A stretch of 64,000 nucleotides of DNA. Source: Pseudofabraea citricarpa (lineage: Eukaryota > Ascomycota > Leotiomycetes > Helotiales > Dermateaceae). The position numbers and the translations under genes were made by a program. Every line of letters begins with the position of its first letter. The first letter of the stretch is position 1. This document shows positions 47,031-59,587 of this stretch, one piece after another. The notes under the pieces are model-generated. The model had not been told where the DNA came from, did not search any database, and was given only the letters and a program-made list of their open reading frames with translations. The stretch lies in assembly GCA_029641185.1 (NCBI GenBank), contig JAPWGK010000009.1:818501-882500 (forward strand). Direction: 5' to 3'.

Positions 47031-48030
47031 TCAGGAGACAAAAACGGGAGTAACTGCAGTGGGGGACTTTCCAGCCAGTTTCTTCTCCCACTTCTCCAGC
47101 TTCTTCTGACGTCTCCTAGCCCATCTCTCCTCCTCCCATAGCTTATGTTCCTGGTTAGCAATCCGCAAGAACTCCTTAGCCTTCTGTCTCGTTTTTGTCT
47201 TCTGCTCCACAATCTTCCGCCCAATGTCATTTCTCGTATTGACTGCCTCGACGTACCACGGCTTCCCATCCTTCTTATAGCCATCCTCACCAACCAAGTT
47301 CTCCCATTTCTCTTCTTCCTTGCCTAACAGTGCATTCTCTTCCAGCTGGACATTGATATTCAACCTCTTCTGCTTCAGCTTGATGTGGTCCTTGATCAGC
47401 CTGCTCAGAAATGGGCTCTGCTTGGCCTTGAACCGCAGGAAGGGAAGCAGGTTCCCACCGGTAGCAACAGGGACATGGCGGCGCCCGGTGAGCTGTGAGA
47501 GAGGTCGCGGCCGTGACTCCAGAACCTTTTCACTTCCTGGGTATGGTTCAGGATAGATATGGGTGCGTTTCTTCGGTGGAGGTGTTCGAGCTCGTACAAT
47601 TGCTGCTTGTTTCTGGCGTTCTGCTAGGAGGTTGATGATCTTTGAGTATGCGGCTTTATCGCCATCGCCGGCTTTGCGCAGGACTTCTTCGGCCTGGTTG
47701 CGCATGTGAGCTTCATCTCTCAAGTTCGGGTCGCATGAGCATCACTCACCTCGTATCCGCCCTGCAATGCTTGCACGCATTGTTTTGGACTCGTGATGTG
47801 TATGTGGCCCCGAAATCTCTTGCGTACGAGATGTTTGAGAGGGCATTCTGGCCCTAGTTGCTTGAGGTTGTCAGGGATAGATATTCTTGCGCATTGTTCA
47901 AGGATAGCTCTGTATAGAGCAATACCTGTACATAGATTAGTGATTGATTGGAGATGTGAGAATCCGAAAGGAACAGCTTACAGGCTATCCGATGAAGACC
48001 TTGCCTTCGTGGAATAATGTGGGATGGCAT
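47031..48030 (-). CDS. LYR-motif protein (complex I LYR-like, DUF1763-type), probably mitochondrial
   Basis: Three exons: 48030-47982, 47925-47750 and 47693-47031; introns both 56 nt (295 aa). The N-terminus MPSHIIPRRQGLHRIAC runs across intron 1 into IALYRAILEQC, carrying the Leu-Tyr-Arg motif at about residues 20-22. Next are the family-type helices PLKHLVRKRFRGHIHITSP and CVQALQGGYE, joined by intron 2 to AEEVLRKAGDGDKAAYSKII. The second half is basic and Lys/Glu-rich (RFKAKQSPFLSRLIKDHIKL; WEEERWARRRQKKLEKWEKK). LYR proteins are small adaptors for mitochondrial assembly and Fe-S delivery; this longer fungal type has no defined role that I know. The acceptor at 47694 was chosen because two nearer AGs give introns of only 31-33 nt and a wrong frame. 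Confidence 0.8.
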
Positions 48031-48369
48031 TCATCTGACGTTCGTTATAATGTTAACTTGAGCTCTGGTAGACATGGACTTTATTTTGAGGTCGAAGCAC
48101 GTCACGTGTTGACACTTCATGGCATTTATCGGACATTCAACGTCAGTTTGAAACTATCATTTCCAGGTTGTTGCCTCATTTCACATTTATAATTCATCAA
48201 AGCCACTGTAAACCATTCGCCACGCTGATGCATCTCCAATCGTCCGAACCCGAAAAGAGAATATGCGCATTCTTCCGTATCCTAGCCCATTTGGACCATC
48301 CATGACTATCTTCTAAAAGAAGAGCCTGCGCTTCATTCCTGCAACTCAGCCTATAATCATTATTGAAAT
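48031..48369. other. Promoter of the LYR gene, 3' end of the MMS2 gene
   Basis: No gene. Two tandem minus-strand genes are separated here by 339 bp. Confidence 0.5.
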
Positions 48370-49037
48370 CTATGAGTAGGTAGAGCCTTCGGGTGGTTGT
48401 GGTAGTTTCTTATTGCTGGGGTGTGCCATGTTTCTATAAGCTGATTAGCATCCAAGTTTGGAAGACAGTATTATTACTCACCTTCTAAGTTCAATCAAAA
48501 CAGTCTCCATGGTGTTATCACGGCTCCAGTTAGCAAGACATGGTAGCTTGCTTGGATCAACCTGGAAACCGCTTTTAGCATTATAGACTTTGCGCTACTT
48601 TCTTCAGGCATAACTGCCACCCAAGAACGCCATGTTTGTACTGACCACGCCGTTTTTCGGGTTGACACAAGGGAGGTTGACTTCGTTGATGAACTGGATG
48701 GTGGGTGGCTTGTCGGGGTACTGATCTCCGCAGTGCATCTTGAGGGAATAGATGCGGTTCTCGTGGACGCTCTGAAAAGATAAATGTTAGCTCCTTTGCT
48801 CGATGGCGGGGTTGTCAACATACATGTGGAGGACCAAGAATGGTTCCAGTCCAATTGGACATCAATAGATCGTCTCCTTCTGCGAGTCCATAGGAACAAG
48901 CTTCTGTATCACAGACCATTCATTAGCCATCCAAAGCTGTTCCAATATGGCATTTTATGCTTACCAGCTCCTAAACCTTTCTCGCCCTTCTCCAACTCTT
49001 CCAACAATCGGAAGTTTCTTGGGACTTTGGCACCCAT
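48370..49037 (-). CDS. MMS2: Ubiquitin-conjugating enzyme variant MMS2 (UEV)
   Basis: Five exons: 49037-48965, 48903-48824, 48771-48646, 48561-48482 and 48433-48370 (140 aa, the usual UEV size). The N-terminus reads MGAKVPRNFRLLEELEKGEK. It continues with DDLLMSNWTGTILGPPHSVH, ENRIYSLKMHCGDQYPDKPP and NEVNLPCVNPKNGVVDPSKL. The region where an active E2 has its catalytic Cys is not of the E2 type, as expected for an inactive variant. With Ubc13 it builds Lys63-linked ubiquitin chains in error-free post-replication repair. Four introns (61, 52, 84 and 48 nt) make this the most intron-dense gene here. It is divergent from MON2 with 369 bp between start codons. Confidence 0.95.
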
Positions 49038-49406
49038 GGTTTCGTTTTCACGATAGTGGTCTTTGCAAACACAACTACTGGGCAGTACTTAAGGTAGAGT
49101 TTCAGGTTTGCGGATGGTGCAGTTGATATGTTGAAAAGCCAAAGAACACCAGAAGAGGCTGAGGAGCGACTACCTTGATAAACAACCCCGCTACTCCCTT
49201 CCCTGATGCTAGGCGGTGAAATCGGATATTTTATCACGTGATAGTGAGTGCAGTGCGTGCAGGGATGTAGGGGTCCAAAGTAGTTGTGGACACCAGGCTG
49301 AAATGCAACAAGTTACTTGTGACCACAAGCTTCCTTACCAGCACATCTGATCTACGAATCCCTTCTGTGAAGAATATGGATATAACTGCCGAATACTACA
49401 GGTAAT
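49038..49406. promoter_or_regulatory. Bidirectional promoter, MMS2 / MON2
   Basis: 369 bp between the two divergent start codons. No obvious TATA box; contains an AT-rich block at about 49222-49234 (ATATTTTATCACGTGAT) with a CACGTG E-box. Confidence 0.55.
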
Positions 49407-52400
49407 ATGACGGCGCAGATTCTTGCTTCTGAGCTTGCGAATCTTATCCAAGAAAGCAAACGCAAGCATACGGAGCTCCGCAGTGTAAGTCGGCTTGCGT
49501 GGTCATATCGTCCATGATGAGAGGCCGTTAAGCAGCCAACTCACAATTCAATAGGCTGCCGAAAAATCGTTGGAAGAGCTTAGAGCCCTGAGGTCAACGT
49601 CTGAAGCTCAGATAGCCGCTGGTACCTACTCACCCGTGATCCGTTCTGCCAAGCTCAGGTACTAATAATGAGCAGACCTTACTATCCGACCAAACTTCGT
49701 TACTCCATTTCTTATTGCGTGTGGGACGAAGAATGTCAAGTTCACGGGTATTGCCGTTGTTTGCTTGCAAAGATTGGTCACAGCACGGGCAATCCCAAGG
49801 TCGAGGCTCAGGGAGGTACTCGAAGCCTTGCGTGAAGCAACACCAGCTGGACTTGATGTTCAATTAAAGATTCTCCAATCTTTGCCATCACTCTTGCAGA
49901 ATTATGCAGACGATTTGAAGGGCGATCTTTTAGCAGCAGCCTTGAATATATGCACTATATTACAGGGTAGCAAAAATGGAATTGTTAACAACACTGCCGC
50001 TGCTACTCTTCAGCAACTTGTTGTAGCTGTTTTTGATAAAGTTGTTGCCGAAGATAGTATGTAATCAATCGTCTCCTGGTACTGGACAGACTAACATACT
50101 ATAATAGAGATCGCACTCGAAGTCCCCACTGTTGGTGAAGCGCCAACAGAAAATGGAATGGTCCATCTGCGAACAGCTGCTCTTGACGCTTATAAGGTAC
50201 CGCAGTGTCTTTCTTATTGGTGGCTGGGCTAATCTCAGATAGGTCTTCAACGATCTGTGTCTTTTGACAGAATCACAAAAACCGCAGTTTCTTAGAACAA
50301 CTGGAATACCTCAAACATTTGGGTTAGAGCTGATTGAATCCGTACTAACCAATCATGCTGATATATTCTTGGCCCACCCGGAGCAGGCCAACATACTCAA
50401 AATAAGAGTCATGCCCTTTATCATCAGTTCTCTTTCTGAGAAATTGAATTTCGCAGTGACTGTGAGGATTGTGAGAATCCTGTATACACTGCTCAGAAGA
50501 CATCTGAGTATCCTCTCTTCAGAAGGAGAGATGGCCCTGGGACTTCTAACCCATATGCTGGACCAAGATACAGCAATGTGGAAGCGATCATTGTGCATGG
50601 AAGTCCTGAGGGGGGTGTTTGCTGAAGCTGCATTAATCAGACGCATATTTGCCATGTACGATGCACAAGAAGGCAAAAAAACTATCCTGCGAGATCTTGT
50701 TGCGGCTTTCGTGAAAATCAGCACCGAAAAGCCATCGGTGATTGGTTTAGGACATCAATCGACCATACCCATGACCAATCAAGTTGTTACAGGTGGAACG
50801 GATCAGGCAATGCTTGAAGCCAGCGGTGTGACTGGCATTATAAGTAGCTCTGTCACTTCCTCTGAACCTGCTGCCGGCATCAGTACTCAATGGAGCACTA
50901 TGAGGGTACCTTGTATTGATCAGCTTGATAAAACCGACCCTCCGTCTGTTCCAGAATCCTACATATATGGTCTGACTCTAGCTTGTATCAGCGGTCTTTC
51001 AGAGGGCTTGGCAAAGTTCATACTTCCTCTTACTGTCCCGGATACAAGGAGTCGCAAGAAGACATCAAAGGGGCCGGATTCTTTAGAAGTGCCAGGATCA
51101 TCACCTGCTAAGGGCACCTTGGACCGTCGAATATCATTCAAGAAAAATCCTGTCCCCATCAATCCATTGACACTTGAAGATCACTCATTATATGAGGATA
51201 TAAATACCTGTGCAGGGATTGTGGAAGAATGCTGGCCTGCAATATTGGCCACATGTTCAACTTTCCTGTATGCTGCGCTTGACTCGGAATATTACCACGG
51301 CTTGGTAAGATCGTTTCAAAAGTTCACTCATGTGGCTGGGCTTTTACGCCTTTCAACTCCACGGGACGCGTTCTTGACGACTCTAGGGAAAGCTGCTGTT
51401 CCGCCGAATGTGCTCACAGCTAACACGACAACATCTGCTCAACCACCAACTCCAACGTCTGAGGCGCCCAGCATGTTCAAGAATGCCAGAGGTCTTCTGA
51501 GTGTCGACAGTCTTGTGAGCCCTTCGACCGCTACTTCTGACAGAGGAAGGCAAGGCTCTGTGGATGCTGGTGGACCGTCGCTGAATACAAGAAATCTTCT
51601 CTGTCTGCGTGCTCTTCTGAATTTAGGCATTGCTTTGGGGCCAACACTAGATACCGCCTGGGTCATAATACTTGGCACACTTCAGCAAGCTGATTTTGTT
51701 CTCTTTTCTAGCACCAAGTCGACAAGTAGAACACCAACTTCAACTCAAAAGGCAGAGGCTCAGAATGCGGGGGATAATTCTGCATTGCTCGCAAACTTTG
51801 GCACGGAAATTAAGGCTGTTGAGACAGCTGCATCCCGTCTTTTAGAAAGCACCGTGGATTTCCCCAATGAACCATTCTTAGAAGTCATTACCGCCCTATG
51901 CAATTTACTTGGAAGAGAGGAAGAGGCTAGATCTGGAGACGCCACGCTCGCTGGTGATTTACCATCACCAGATGCGAGAAGACCTTCACAAACTCATCGC
52001 CGTATGAAGAGTCTCAATATAGTTCCAGCGACTCAAAACCAAGAGGATCACTTCGCACTTGCCAAGATTGGAGATGTTGCGAGCATAAATATTGACCGGC
52101 TCATGACTTATGAACCAGATACTAGTGGCTGGAACGTTCTCACAGCTGAGTTAATATCTGCTGCCTGCTCCACTACAACTACATCTTCGATACGTCTGCG
52201 CGCAGCAGAGACTATAGTTCGTCTTGTTTTAGAAGCTGCTACAGCCACTCTTTCTTTTGCAGACGACGGACGTAGTATCGTTCAGTTGCGTCTCTTCCAA
52301 ACCCTCAGTCGATCACTGCAGCCTCTTGGCTTACGTGAGCGCAAGACATCTGTAGCAATCCATACTACTGATATCGATGTTCACAAGATCATTCTAGATG

Positions 52401-54794
52401 GACTGAAAAGCTTCGTGGAACAATGTGGAGAGACAATCATTAGCGGATGGGACATTGCCTTTGAAATCATTGGTAGTGTATTCATGGAGAATTACGGAGC
52501 CGATGAACAGCCCAATACTTCGACACGTTCCACAACTCGATCTGCTCGCTTAATACGACCCTCTTTCAATTCTCTTCAGCTTATTTGCTCCGATTTTTTA
52601 TCAGCCCTTCCTAGCTCATGTTTTCTAATACTCGTTGATACCCTTTACCAATTTTGCACACAAGATGACGATCTTAACATCTCTCTGACTGTGAGTATTA
52701 TACGTTCCCAAGTAAACATAGAGTAAACTGACTCAAGCAGACGGTCACGTTCTTCTGGGTTTTGTCCGATTTCATATCAGGTCGCACGAACTCATTCTCT
52801 CTCAGCCCGGACCTTATACAAGGTTCGAGTGAGGAAGGTCTAATAGAAAAGGCCCGTGGGCAAGACCAAGCTGTTTCTGATGCTGCATTATGGATGCTCC
52901 TACTTTTGCGGTTAACAGCCGTTACCAGTGACGACAGACTTGAGCTTAGGAATAGTAAATCAACCTACATATACTCCTCGTACTGAAAGCTAACTATATT
53001 CCAGGCGCTATTCATACTTTGCTAAGGATATTTGATGCATATGGAGATCAACTCAGTCCCGAAGCATGGTCAATGTGCTTGAAGTCCGTGATATTCAGAC
53101 TACTTTCTTCCATTGAGTCTCAACTTGAAGCAACACATGATCCAGCTGCTTCCGCATCCGATAAACAGAAGGAAGGATGGAATGAGACAACAGTGGTTGT
53201 CCTCGGTGGTATCACTAGTCTTCTTGCAGATTATTTGGATGCGTTAACCGCCCATCCTTCCTTCTCTGAATCATGGGAGACACTACTTGGCCATTTCAAG
53301 GCTCTCTTAAACTTCCGAGTCTTGGAGATCAACACTGCAGTGTTCAAGTCATTACGACAGATATTGTCCAAAGGCAATGTTGAAAAAAGCTCCCCGGTAA
53401 ATTTTGATTCAGCATCAAAAGATCTTGCTTGGAATTTGTGGTCAGAATCTTTACCACTTCCCATTATCAACACCACAAATAGACACTCCGACAATCAGAA
53501 CTATCTCCTTGCATATGTATCATCTTTGCACGAGATCTATCGTCTCGTCGAGGTGGAGCTTGATGCGGTTCGTGTACGCCGAATGCTGAGCTTGCTTCGA
53601 GATGCAATTCAACAGGCCAGCGCTGGTGCATACACGGCAGATATTGAGTATCTCACTCCTCTTCAGACGCAGGTTTTAGAGTTACTGAGAATGATCCGTA
53701 CTGATATCTCTGGAGCACCTGCTGCGCTCATCAGCCAGGTTTCCGAGTTCGTCGCCCTGCCATTTGTATCCAGAGCGAAGCCAGGTTCCGAGGGTCAGCG
53801 ACCAACCTACATCGCAATGTCTAAAGCTTCAATGAGCGTACTTGAAGCCCTCATCGTCGCCCATTCATCGGACAATTCGATTTACATTGATGGTGCTATA
53901 TCTTCTTCTCTTGCTGCACTCGCAAACCCAATTTCGTTGAAATACTCATTCCCGATAGTCACGAAGAGCGTCACTCCATGGCGACAAGCAACAACCTCTG
54001 CTTTAGCCATTCTCAAGTCAATTTTGCCTACCATTACAAGCACAGAATTGAAAGACGATGTCACTAAACCAGCGTGGAATTCGATAATTAGCATCGCAAA
54101 TGGAATCATGGCAGCGAACTGTTTTGATGCTGCGGAGACCACAGACATCAAAGCCGACCAAGACTTTGATATCGACGCTTTTCTCACGCTACGCGAGCTC
54201 ATAACACCAGCTCTTGGGGCAAAAACAATACCAGATAGAACGAGGAGAATTTACACTGAATCACTGTTTCATATCTCTATTATTCATGCTCCGGAGCCCA
54301 AAGAATTGCCACAAATTAACCAGGAATTGCTTGGCACACTATATCAATCGAGAAAAGGGCGCACCGTTGATCCAATACCTTCTCCGCGTACGAAAATGGG
54401 ATATATCTGCTTTGATGAGCTGGTATCTCTCGTAGCCTTACACGATAGCTCAGAACCACGAATCAAACTTGCTCAGGCAGCGGCCCCCTATCTCATCTTA
54501 CGTGCAGGGTTGATCTTGCGAGCATATATTGCAGACCAACCCTTGAGGGGACGAATGCCTCAGCCGTTGTCGCAGCGCAAAGAACTGCTTTATGTTCTTC
54601 AAGCTCTCGTGAAATTGAGATGCGAGCCAGACGCCATTCCGGACACACCAGGTGTCGAAAGCGAGAGCAAGAAACATCTGCATCGCCTATATCCATTACT
54701 AGCTAAGGCTGTTCGTGCTGCTGCTAGAGATCAAGAGGTTTTAGAGTGGTTGGGAAAAGCACTTGATGAAGTCGGTATGGAGTTTGGTGTTTGA
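49407..54794 (+). CDS. MON2: MON2-like endosome/trans-Golgi scaffold protein (ARF-GEF-related)
   Basis: Seven exons: 49407-49484, 49555-49621, 49676-50056, 50108-50196, 50243-52690, 52741-52954 and 53005-54794 (1688 aa). Introns are 46-70 nt. The N-terminus (LANLIQESKRKHTELRSAAE; FVTPFLIACGTKNVKFTGIA) matches the DCB region that Mon2 shares with large ARF-GEFs; the HUS-like region follows (KIRVMPFIISSLSEKLNF; TLLRRHLSILSSEGEMALGL). There is no Sec7 catalytic motif, as in Mon2 itself. C-terminal blocks such as RNSAIHTLLRIFDAYGDQLS (across intron 6) and SCFLILVDTLYQFCTQDDDL are HEAT-like. Mon2 binds Dop1 and works with the flippase Neo1 in endosome-to-Golgi traffic. This is the longest gene in the window. 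Confidence 0.93.
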
Positions 54795-55219
54795 GAAGAT
54801 CCTAGAATATGCATGTACGATAGTGGTTAGAATATCTATCATTTGTCATAAAGTATTTTCAATATTTCAATAATTCTAGGACTTTATTGTCCACCAGTGA
54901 TTGAGTTCAACTTTATAATAAATCGGTCTATACACATCGTCTCCGGTCAGGTTTGTGGCATTTATTCATAATTGCACTATTGCCATCCAACCCAATCGCA
55001 TCAAGGTCAATGGTAGGAAAGTGGTTATGTATTGTCTTATGAATACAGGATCGATGATCTTTTGGTATCGCACGAGCTGTAGGCTTGTGCGAATTATTTG
55101 GAGCAGCGTGATTAGTACATGAAGCCCATGTTACATAGGGGCTGGTGCCATTTTATCCCTCCGCCTTCCAGTAGAAAATGAAAGGTTTTCTAATCATACA
55201 GTGATTTCCTTTGGATAAT
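54795..55219. other. Convergent 3' regions of MON2 and the stomatin gene
   Basis: AT-rich, no gene. TAATAAAT and AATATTTCAATAATTC words are plausible 3'-end signals. Confidence 0.5.
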
Positions 55220-56529
55220 CTATTTCTTCTGTCTGGAATTCTCGAACGAGGCCAGCATGCTTCTCTTCATCTCGTCATTAGGCGACTCTTCTGAGGCTGC
55301 AGTTTCTGTGGTCTCCTCCGTTGATTTTGACGAGTTCTCCAGAGCTCTTGCTGCCATGGTCTTGGCTTGTGCATCTCCAACCTTTCCATAAACTGCCATG
55401 GCGCTTGCGATCATACTTCCAATGTCTCCAACATTTCCGGGCACGACAACTGCCGTTCCCTCCTTGGCTAGCTTACCAAATGCCTCGACGTACTTCTCAG
55501 CAACGCTTAGACTGACAGCTCCTTGTGCGGACTCTTTCCCTTCGGAGATGCTCTTGGCAACCGCTTCAATTCCTGCCGCAGTGGCCTTGGCCTTCAACAA
55601 AATTGCTTCTGCCTCTCCGCTAGCCATATTGATCTGCTCGCTTCTCAAGGCCTCAGAGGCCAAAATGACACTCTGCTTTCGACCCTCGGCAATGTTGATG
55701 GCACTTTGTCGTTGACCTTCAGAGTCCAAGATTTCTGCCCGCTTGCTTCTCTCTGCTGTTACCTGCCGATGCATGGCTGCTACAACTCCGTCTGGAGCGT
55801 GGATATCTCGAATCTCATAACGAAGACAGACGACACCCCAATCCTGAGCTGCCTCGTTGATTGCAGCAGTAATGTTTGTGTTTAGGGCGGCACGCTCCTT
55901 CAGGACATGATCAAGTGTTAGTTGACCGATTTCGGATCGCATTGTTGTCTGAGCGAGCTGGGAAATCGCGTATTCTGCATCTTCTACCCCGTAGCTTATA
56001 AACAGTTAGTTTTATCCGGTGAAAAGTACGGGTTGCTTGTTACTGACCTTGCCTTGTAAGCATCAAAGACTCGGGTATATAGAACACCGTCAAGCTCTAA
56101 TGTGACATTGTCCGCTGTGATCGCACTCTGACTTGGGATCTCAATGGCAGCCTCCTTCAGACTCTTAACATACGCAATTCGGTCTAAAAATGGCCAAAGA
56201 ATTGCAAGACCGGGCTGTAGGATGCGGTTGAACTTTCCCATTCGCTCTACAATCCATGCTGTCTGTTGGGGAACGAAGCGCACAACTGTGTTGGCTGGGA
56301 GAGAGGGTCTTTGGAAATACGAAGAGGGGACATTGGAATTTGAAATGCCCATCAGCCCGCTGTTGGGAGCCTTAGACCTTGCCGTAGAGTGCAGTGTCCG
56401 TTGCTGCTGGTTATTCGCGTTGAGCGCAAGGATAGTCGAAGCTCGTACGATTGGCAGTGTTCTCGTAACACTTGTCGATGGGGCCTTTGCCAGCATCGGC
56501 GCTGCACGCGATGCTACTTGTGAAGCCAT
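55220..56529 (-). CDS. Mitochondrial stomatin-like protein 2 (prohibitin-homology domain)
   Basis: Two exons: 56529-56048 and 55994-55220, 53-nt intron (418 aa). The first 50 residues are Ala/Ser/Thr/Arg-rich with no acidic residue and contain a RTLHST site, a typical mitochondrial presequence. The SPFH/PHB domain starts at about 78 (PANTVVRFVPQQTAWIVERM; FNRILQPGLAILWPFLDRIA). It continues through ADNVTLELDGVLYTRVFDAY and YGVEDAEYAISQLAQTTMRS (after the intron) to LRYEIRDIHAPDGV. The coiled coil RQVTAERSKRAEILDSEGQR and the SLP-2-specific tail (AVSLSVAEKYVEAFGKLAKE; GNVGDIGSMIASAMAVYG) follow. SLP-2 scaffolds prohibitin- and cardiolipin-rich patches of the inner membrane. Confidence 0.94.
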
Positions 56530-57421
56530 CTTGAAAGTTTGGTCTATACTGAGCTGGAGTGGCTGAAGTTTGTCATGGTACGCGGAGGCAGCTATTGAAC
56601 ATCGTCATGACTAGCGCCAAAATTGTAAGCGGCCGCTTGCTTCCAGAAGTTGTCCCGACCGAGCAGTTACTGGTTCCGAAAAACCGGGCATGTATCATTG
56701 GACAATTGCTCACAGTTGAGGCCATAGCCAGTCTACAATGGAACTCGGCCACGATATCTCAATACAGAGGTTAATAATAGGTAAACATAACGAATATGAT
56801 TTCGTGTAATGTCAATTCTTCTATGAGCCAAAATAGCATTGTCCCGTGACTCTGGTCCACGTGATATGGGATTTTTCCAAAATCTCAACCAACTACTAGC
56901 AACGACGTTTAGTATTTACACTTTACTAGGCACGTTCATTACAATTATAATATAAGCGCAATTCCTTTCGAGAGGTGGAAAACGAAGAATAGTCGGGTAG
57001 AAATTAACAAGCTTTATTAGACATATACAGTACAATACCAGTGAATACGGCATCCGATGCAATCAGGAGCCATAGAGCAATAGCTTGCCTTTGTTCGTCA
57101 TATGCATATAAATCCGAGTACGAAAAACTCTGATAAGTCATCCAATCATAAATTTGGTTGCGCAAGGCTCGCGAGGCTGTCACAATACCCGGCGAGATTC
57201 CCACTCCGAGGTTGCGAGTTACCCCACATGTATCGTCATGCACATTTCATGAAGTATTATTAATGATGATTACAAAGGAACTAGGGGAGAGAGTAACTTA
57301 TAAATATGCTGTCCATTCTTTCTATTAGCCATATTTAATTTACAGCTGAACATCTTACTATCAGCCCTGATCTCCATTCAATTAAACTTTAGTTGCTGAT
57401 TTATCACAGTAAATACCAAAC
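56530..57421. other. Divergent intergenic region, stomatin gene / oxidoreductase
   Basis: No certain gene. A minus-strand open frame of about 79 codons (57004-57243) ends in a hydrophobic segment but has no ATG, no partner exon and no family resemblance. The DNA is AT-rich from about 56770. Confidence 0.5.
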
Positions 57422-58637
57422 ATGAAGGAAGCAATCGTTGACGTTGGACTGAAGGTTACTCTCCATGATGTGCCCATTCCAGAGCCTGATGCTGGACAAG
57501 TCCTAATCAAAGTCATTGTCTCTGGGTCTAATCCAAAGGTGAAGCATTCTGCAAGTTTTTGTGTTACCCGTAACTAAATTGGTTGTAGGATTGGAAAGTA
57601 CCTGAAATGATGAAAATTGCCTCTAACTCGGGTGATGATATTGCAGGCATTGTTGAAAGTGTTGGCTCTGGGGTGTATGAGTTCAAGAAAGGAGACAGAG
57701 TTGCAGCTTTTCACCAAATGGTTGCCCCTCATGGAAGCTTTGCCGAGTATGCCATTGCCTGGGCTGATACAACTTTTCACATCCCAGAAAAGACATCTTT
57801 TGAAGAGGTTAGCTTCTTTTACTCCATTATAGCTTATTCTGCTAATGATACTTCAGGCTGCAACGATTCCTCTTGCTGCTATGACTGCAGCTCTTGGACT
57901 CTACTTGCAACTTGGCTTGCCAGAGCCATGGAAAGCTACAACAAGTCCGATCCCCTTGATCGTTTACGGTGCCGCTAGTGCTGTGGTATGTTAATTTAAT
58001 AATAATAAAAGATTGATTCATGTGCAATTCTAATTACTTTTAGGGAGCCTTTGCAATCAAGCTTGCTCAAGCATCCAATATTCATCCAATTATTGCAGTG
58101 GCTGGTAAAGGCGAGGCTTATGTTGAAACACTCATAAGCAGGGAGAAGGGTGATAGCATTGTCGATTACCGTAAAGGTGACGAGGCAGTGGTATCTGGAA
58201 TCAAGGATGCCCTTAAAAAGGCTGGAGCCAGCGAAGTCCGATACGCCTATGATGCTATTAGCGAGCACAACAGTTTCCAGAACATAAGCCAGGTTCTGGC
58301 CAAGGAGGGCAGCAAGATCACATTGGTTCATCCTGGAAAGGACTATTCCGCCATTCCTGATTACATTGAAAAGAGCACGACCATGGTTGGTGCTGTTCAC
58401 CAGGATCCTGCCCCAGACTCGGCTGCGGCAAAGGCTGGAATTAAGACTGGGGGTAAAGATTTCGGATTTGCATTCTTTCGATACTTTGCCAAAGGGCTGC
58501 AAGATGGCTGGTTTACTCCACACCCGTATACCCTGCTGCCCAACGGGTTGAACAGTGTTGAGGAAGCATTGAAGAATTTGTACTCCGGGAAAGTCAGCGC
58601 TACCAAATATGTATTCAGAATTGAAGATACGAAGTAG
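57422..58637 (+). CDS. MDR-superfamily oxidoreductase, enoyl-reductase-like
   Basis: Four exons: 57422-57538, 57589-57807, 57857-57985 and 58044-58637 (352 aa). Introns are 50, 49 and 58 nt, all in phase 0. The N-terminal GroES-like part reads VPIPEPDAGQVLIKVIVSGSN, NPKDWKVPEM (across intron 1) and GDDIAGIVESVGSGVYEFKKGDR in overlapping blocks, then FAEYAIAWADTTFHIPEKTS. The nucleotide-binding part contains AATIPLAAMTAALGLY and VYGAASAVGAFAIKLAQ, an A-A-S-A-V-G form of the NADPH loop, split by intron 3. The usual catalytic-zinc Cys/His pair is not evident, so it belongs with the zinc-free reductases (quinone-oxidoreductase or trans-enoyl-reductase type). These are common stand-alone genes or secondary-metabolism partners. 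No biosynthetic gene is nearby, so the substrate is unknown. Confidence 0.88.
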
Positions 58638-59302
58638 GTAGAAACTGAAAGCACACGGCCAATCTACTGACTATGAGTTACAAAGAGTCACGGGCTTTCG
58701 CTCGAATCTATGATATAATTGTGTTCTTGTTAAATATTGCAATGTCTGGATCTTTTATAAGCGACGGGTTTTTGGGGTGGGGTTCTATTGCAGAACTATT
58801 GTTTTTTTTTTTTCATGGTGATAGTCTTTTCCGGCATTGAATTGTAAAACTTAATAATTGATAGGCCCTACGTGTTCATATTCTTAAAGTTAACATTTTC
58901 GATATATACATTTGTTCAAGTTGCTGGCCTAGATTGAGCCGACACAAGTTCTGACAAAATATACACAACCATCGTGTAGTTGAGAGAATCCCAACTGAGA
59001 ATTGTAATTACTTAGATTGTGCAACAATTCGCACCTGTTTCTAGAAAATCAGTTCTAGAAAATACAGATTTAAAGCAAAGCTGACTAGAACTGGTCGAAT
59101 AACCCATGAGCATGGTAGGGGTGGTCCGGTCACGTGCTTATCATCACGGAGATACTTTTCCCAATCGAGCTATTTGCGAATTTTCTCAGCCTCGAGCTAA
59201 CATCCGCATCATCTGCACCTAGCGGCCTAAATCTTCTCCTCCAAAATACAACTCCGCATCCAACCCTACAACGCGAAACACTCCCTTCGAAATACATCAA
59301 AC
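58638..59302. other. Intergenic region before RPB12
   Basis: AT-rich 3' region of the oxidoreductase, with a T tract at 58801-58813. A GGTCACGTGCTTATC block (about 59127-59141) with a CACGTG E-box lies in the RPB12 promoter. No gene. Confidence 0.5.
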
Positions 59303-59587
59303 ATGTCGCGCGAACAATACCAGGTTCCTACCACCGCACCCAGCCAGGGCCGCGACCAAAGTTACGGCGCAGGCGTGACTGGAGAGGGCCCCGCCATCAA
59401 CTACCTCTGCGGCGACTGTAACTCTAAGGTCCCGCTCAAGAGAGGAGATCCGATCCGTTGCAAGGAGTGCGGACATCGTGTGCTGTACAAGGAGAGGACT
59501 AAGCGGTGAGTTTTATCTTTTCTTCTTGAGGGGAGGAGAGAGGCTGATTTGTCATGGTATAGAATGGTTCAGTTCGAGGCTCGGTAG
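59303..59587 (+). CDS. RPB12: RNA polymerase I/II/III shared subunit RPB12 (RPABC4)
   Basis: Two exons: 59303-59505 and 59563-59587, 57-nt intron (75 aa, usual size about 70). A short variable N-terminus precedes the zinc ribbon YLCGDCNSKVPLKRGDPIRC, with zinc-ligand Cys at residues 36, 39, 53 and 56. Then comes the invariant ECGHRVLYKERTKR and, from exon 2, MVQFEAR, the typical C-terminus. It is an essential structural subunit of all three nuclear RNA polymerases. The last seven residues depend on correct splicing of the single intron. It is convergent with the GPN1 gene. Confidence 0.96.

Noticed and set aside
57004..57243. 79-codon minus-strand frame ending in a membrane-like segment
   Set aside because: Lacks an ATG, shows no companion exon and no recognised family. 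It might be a gene relic but cannot be supported.
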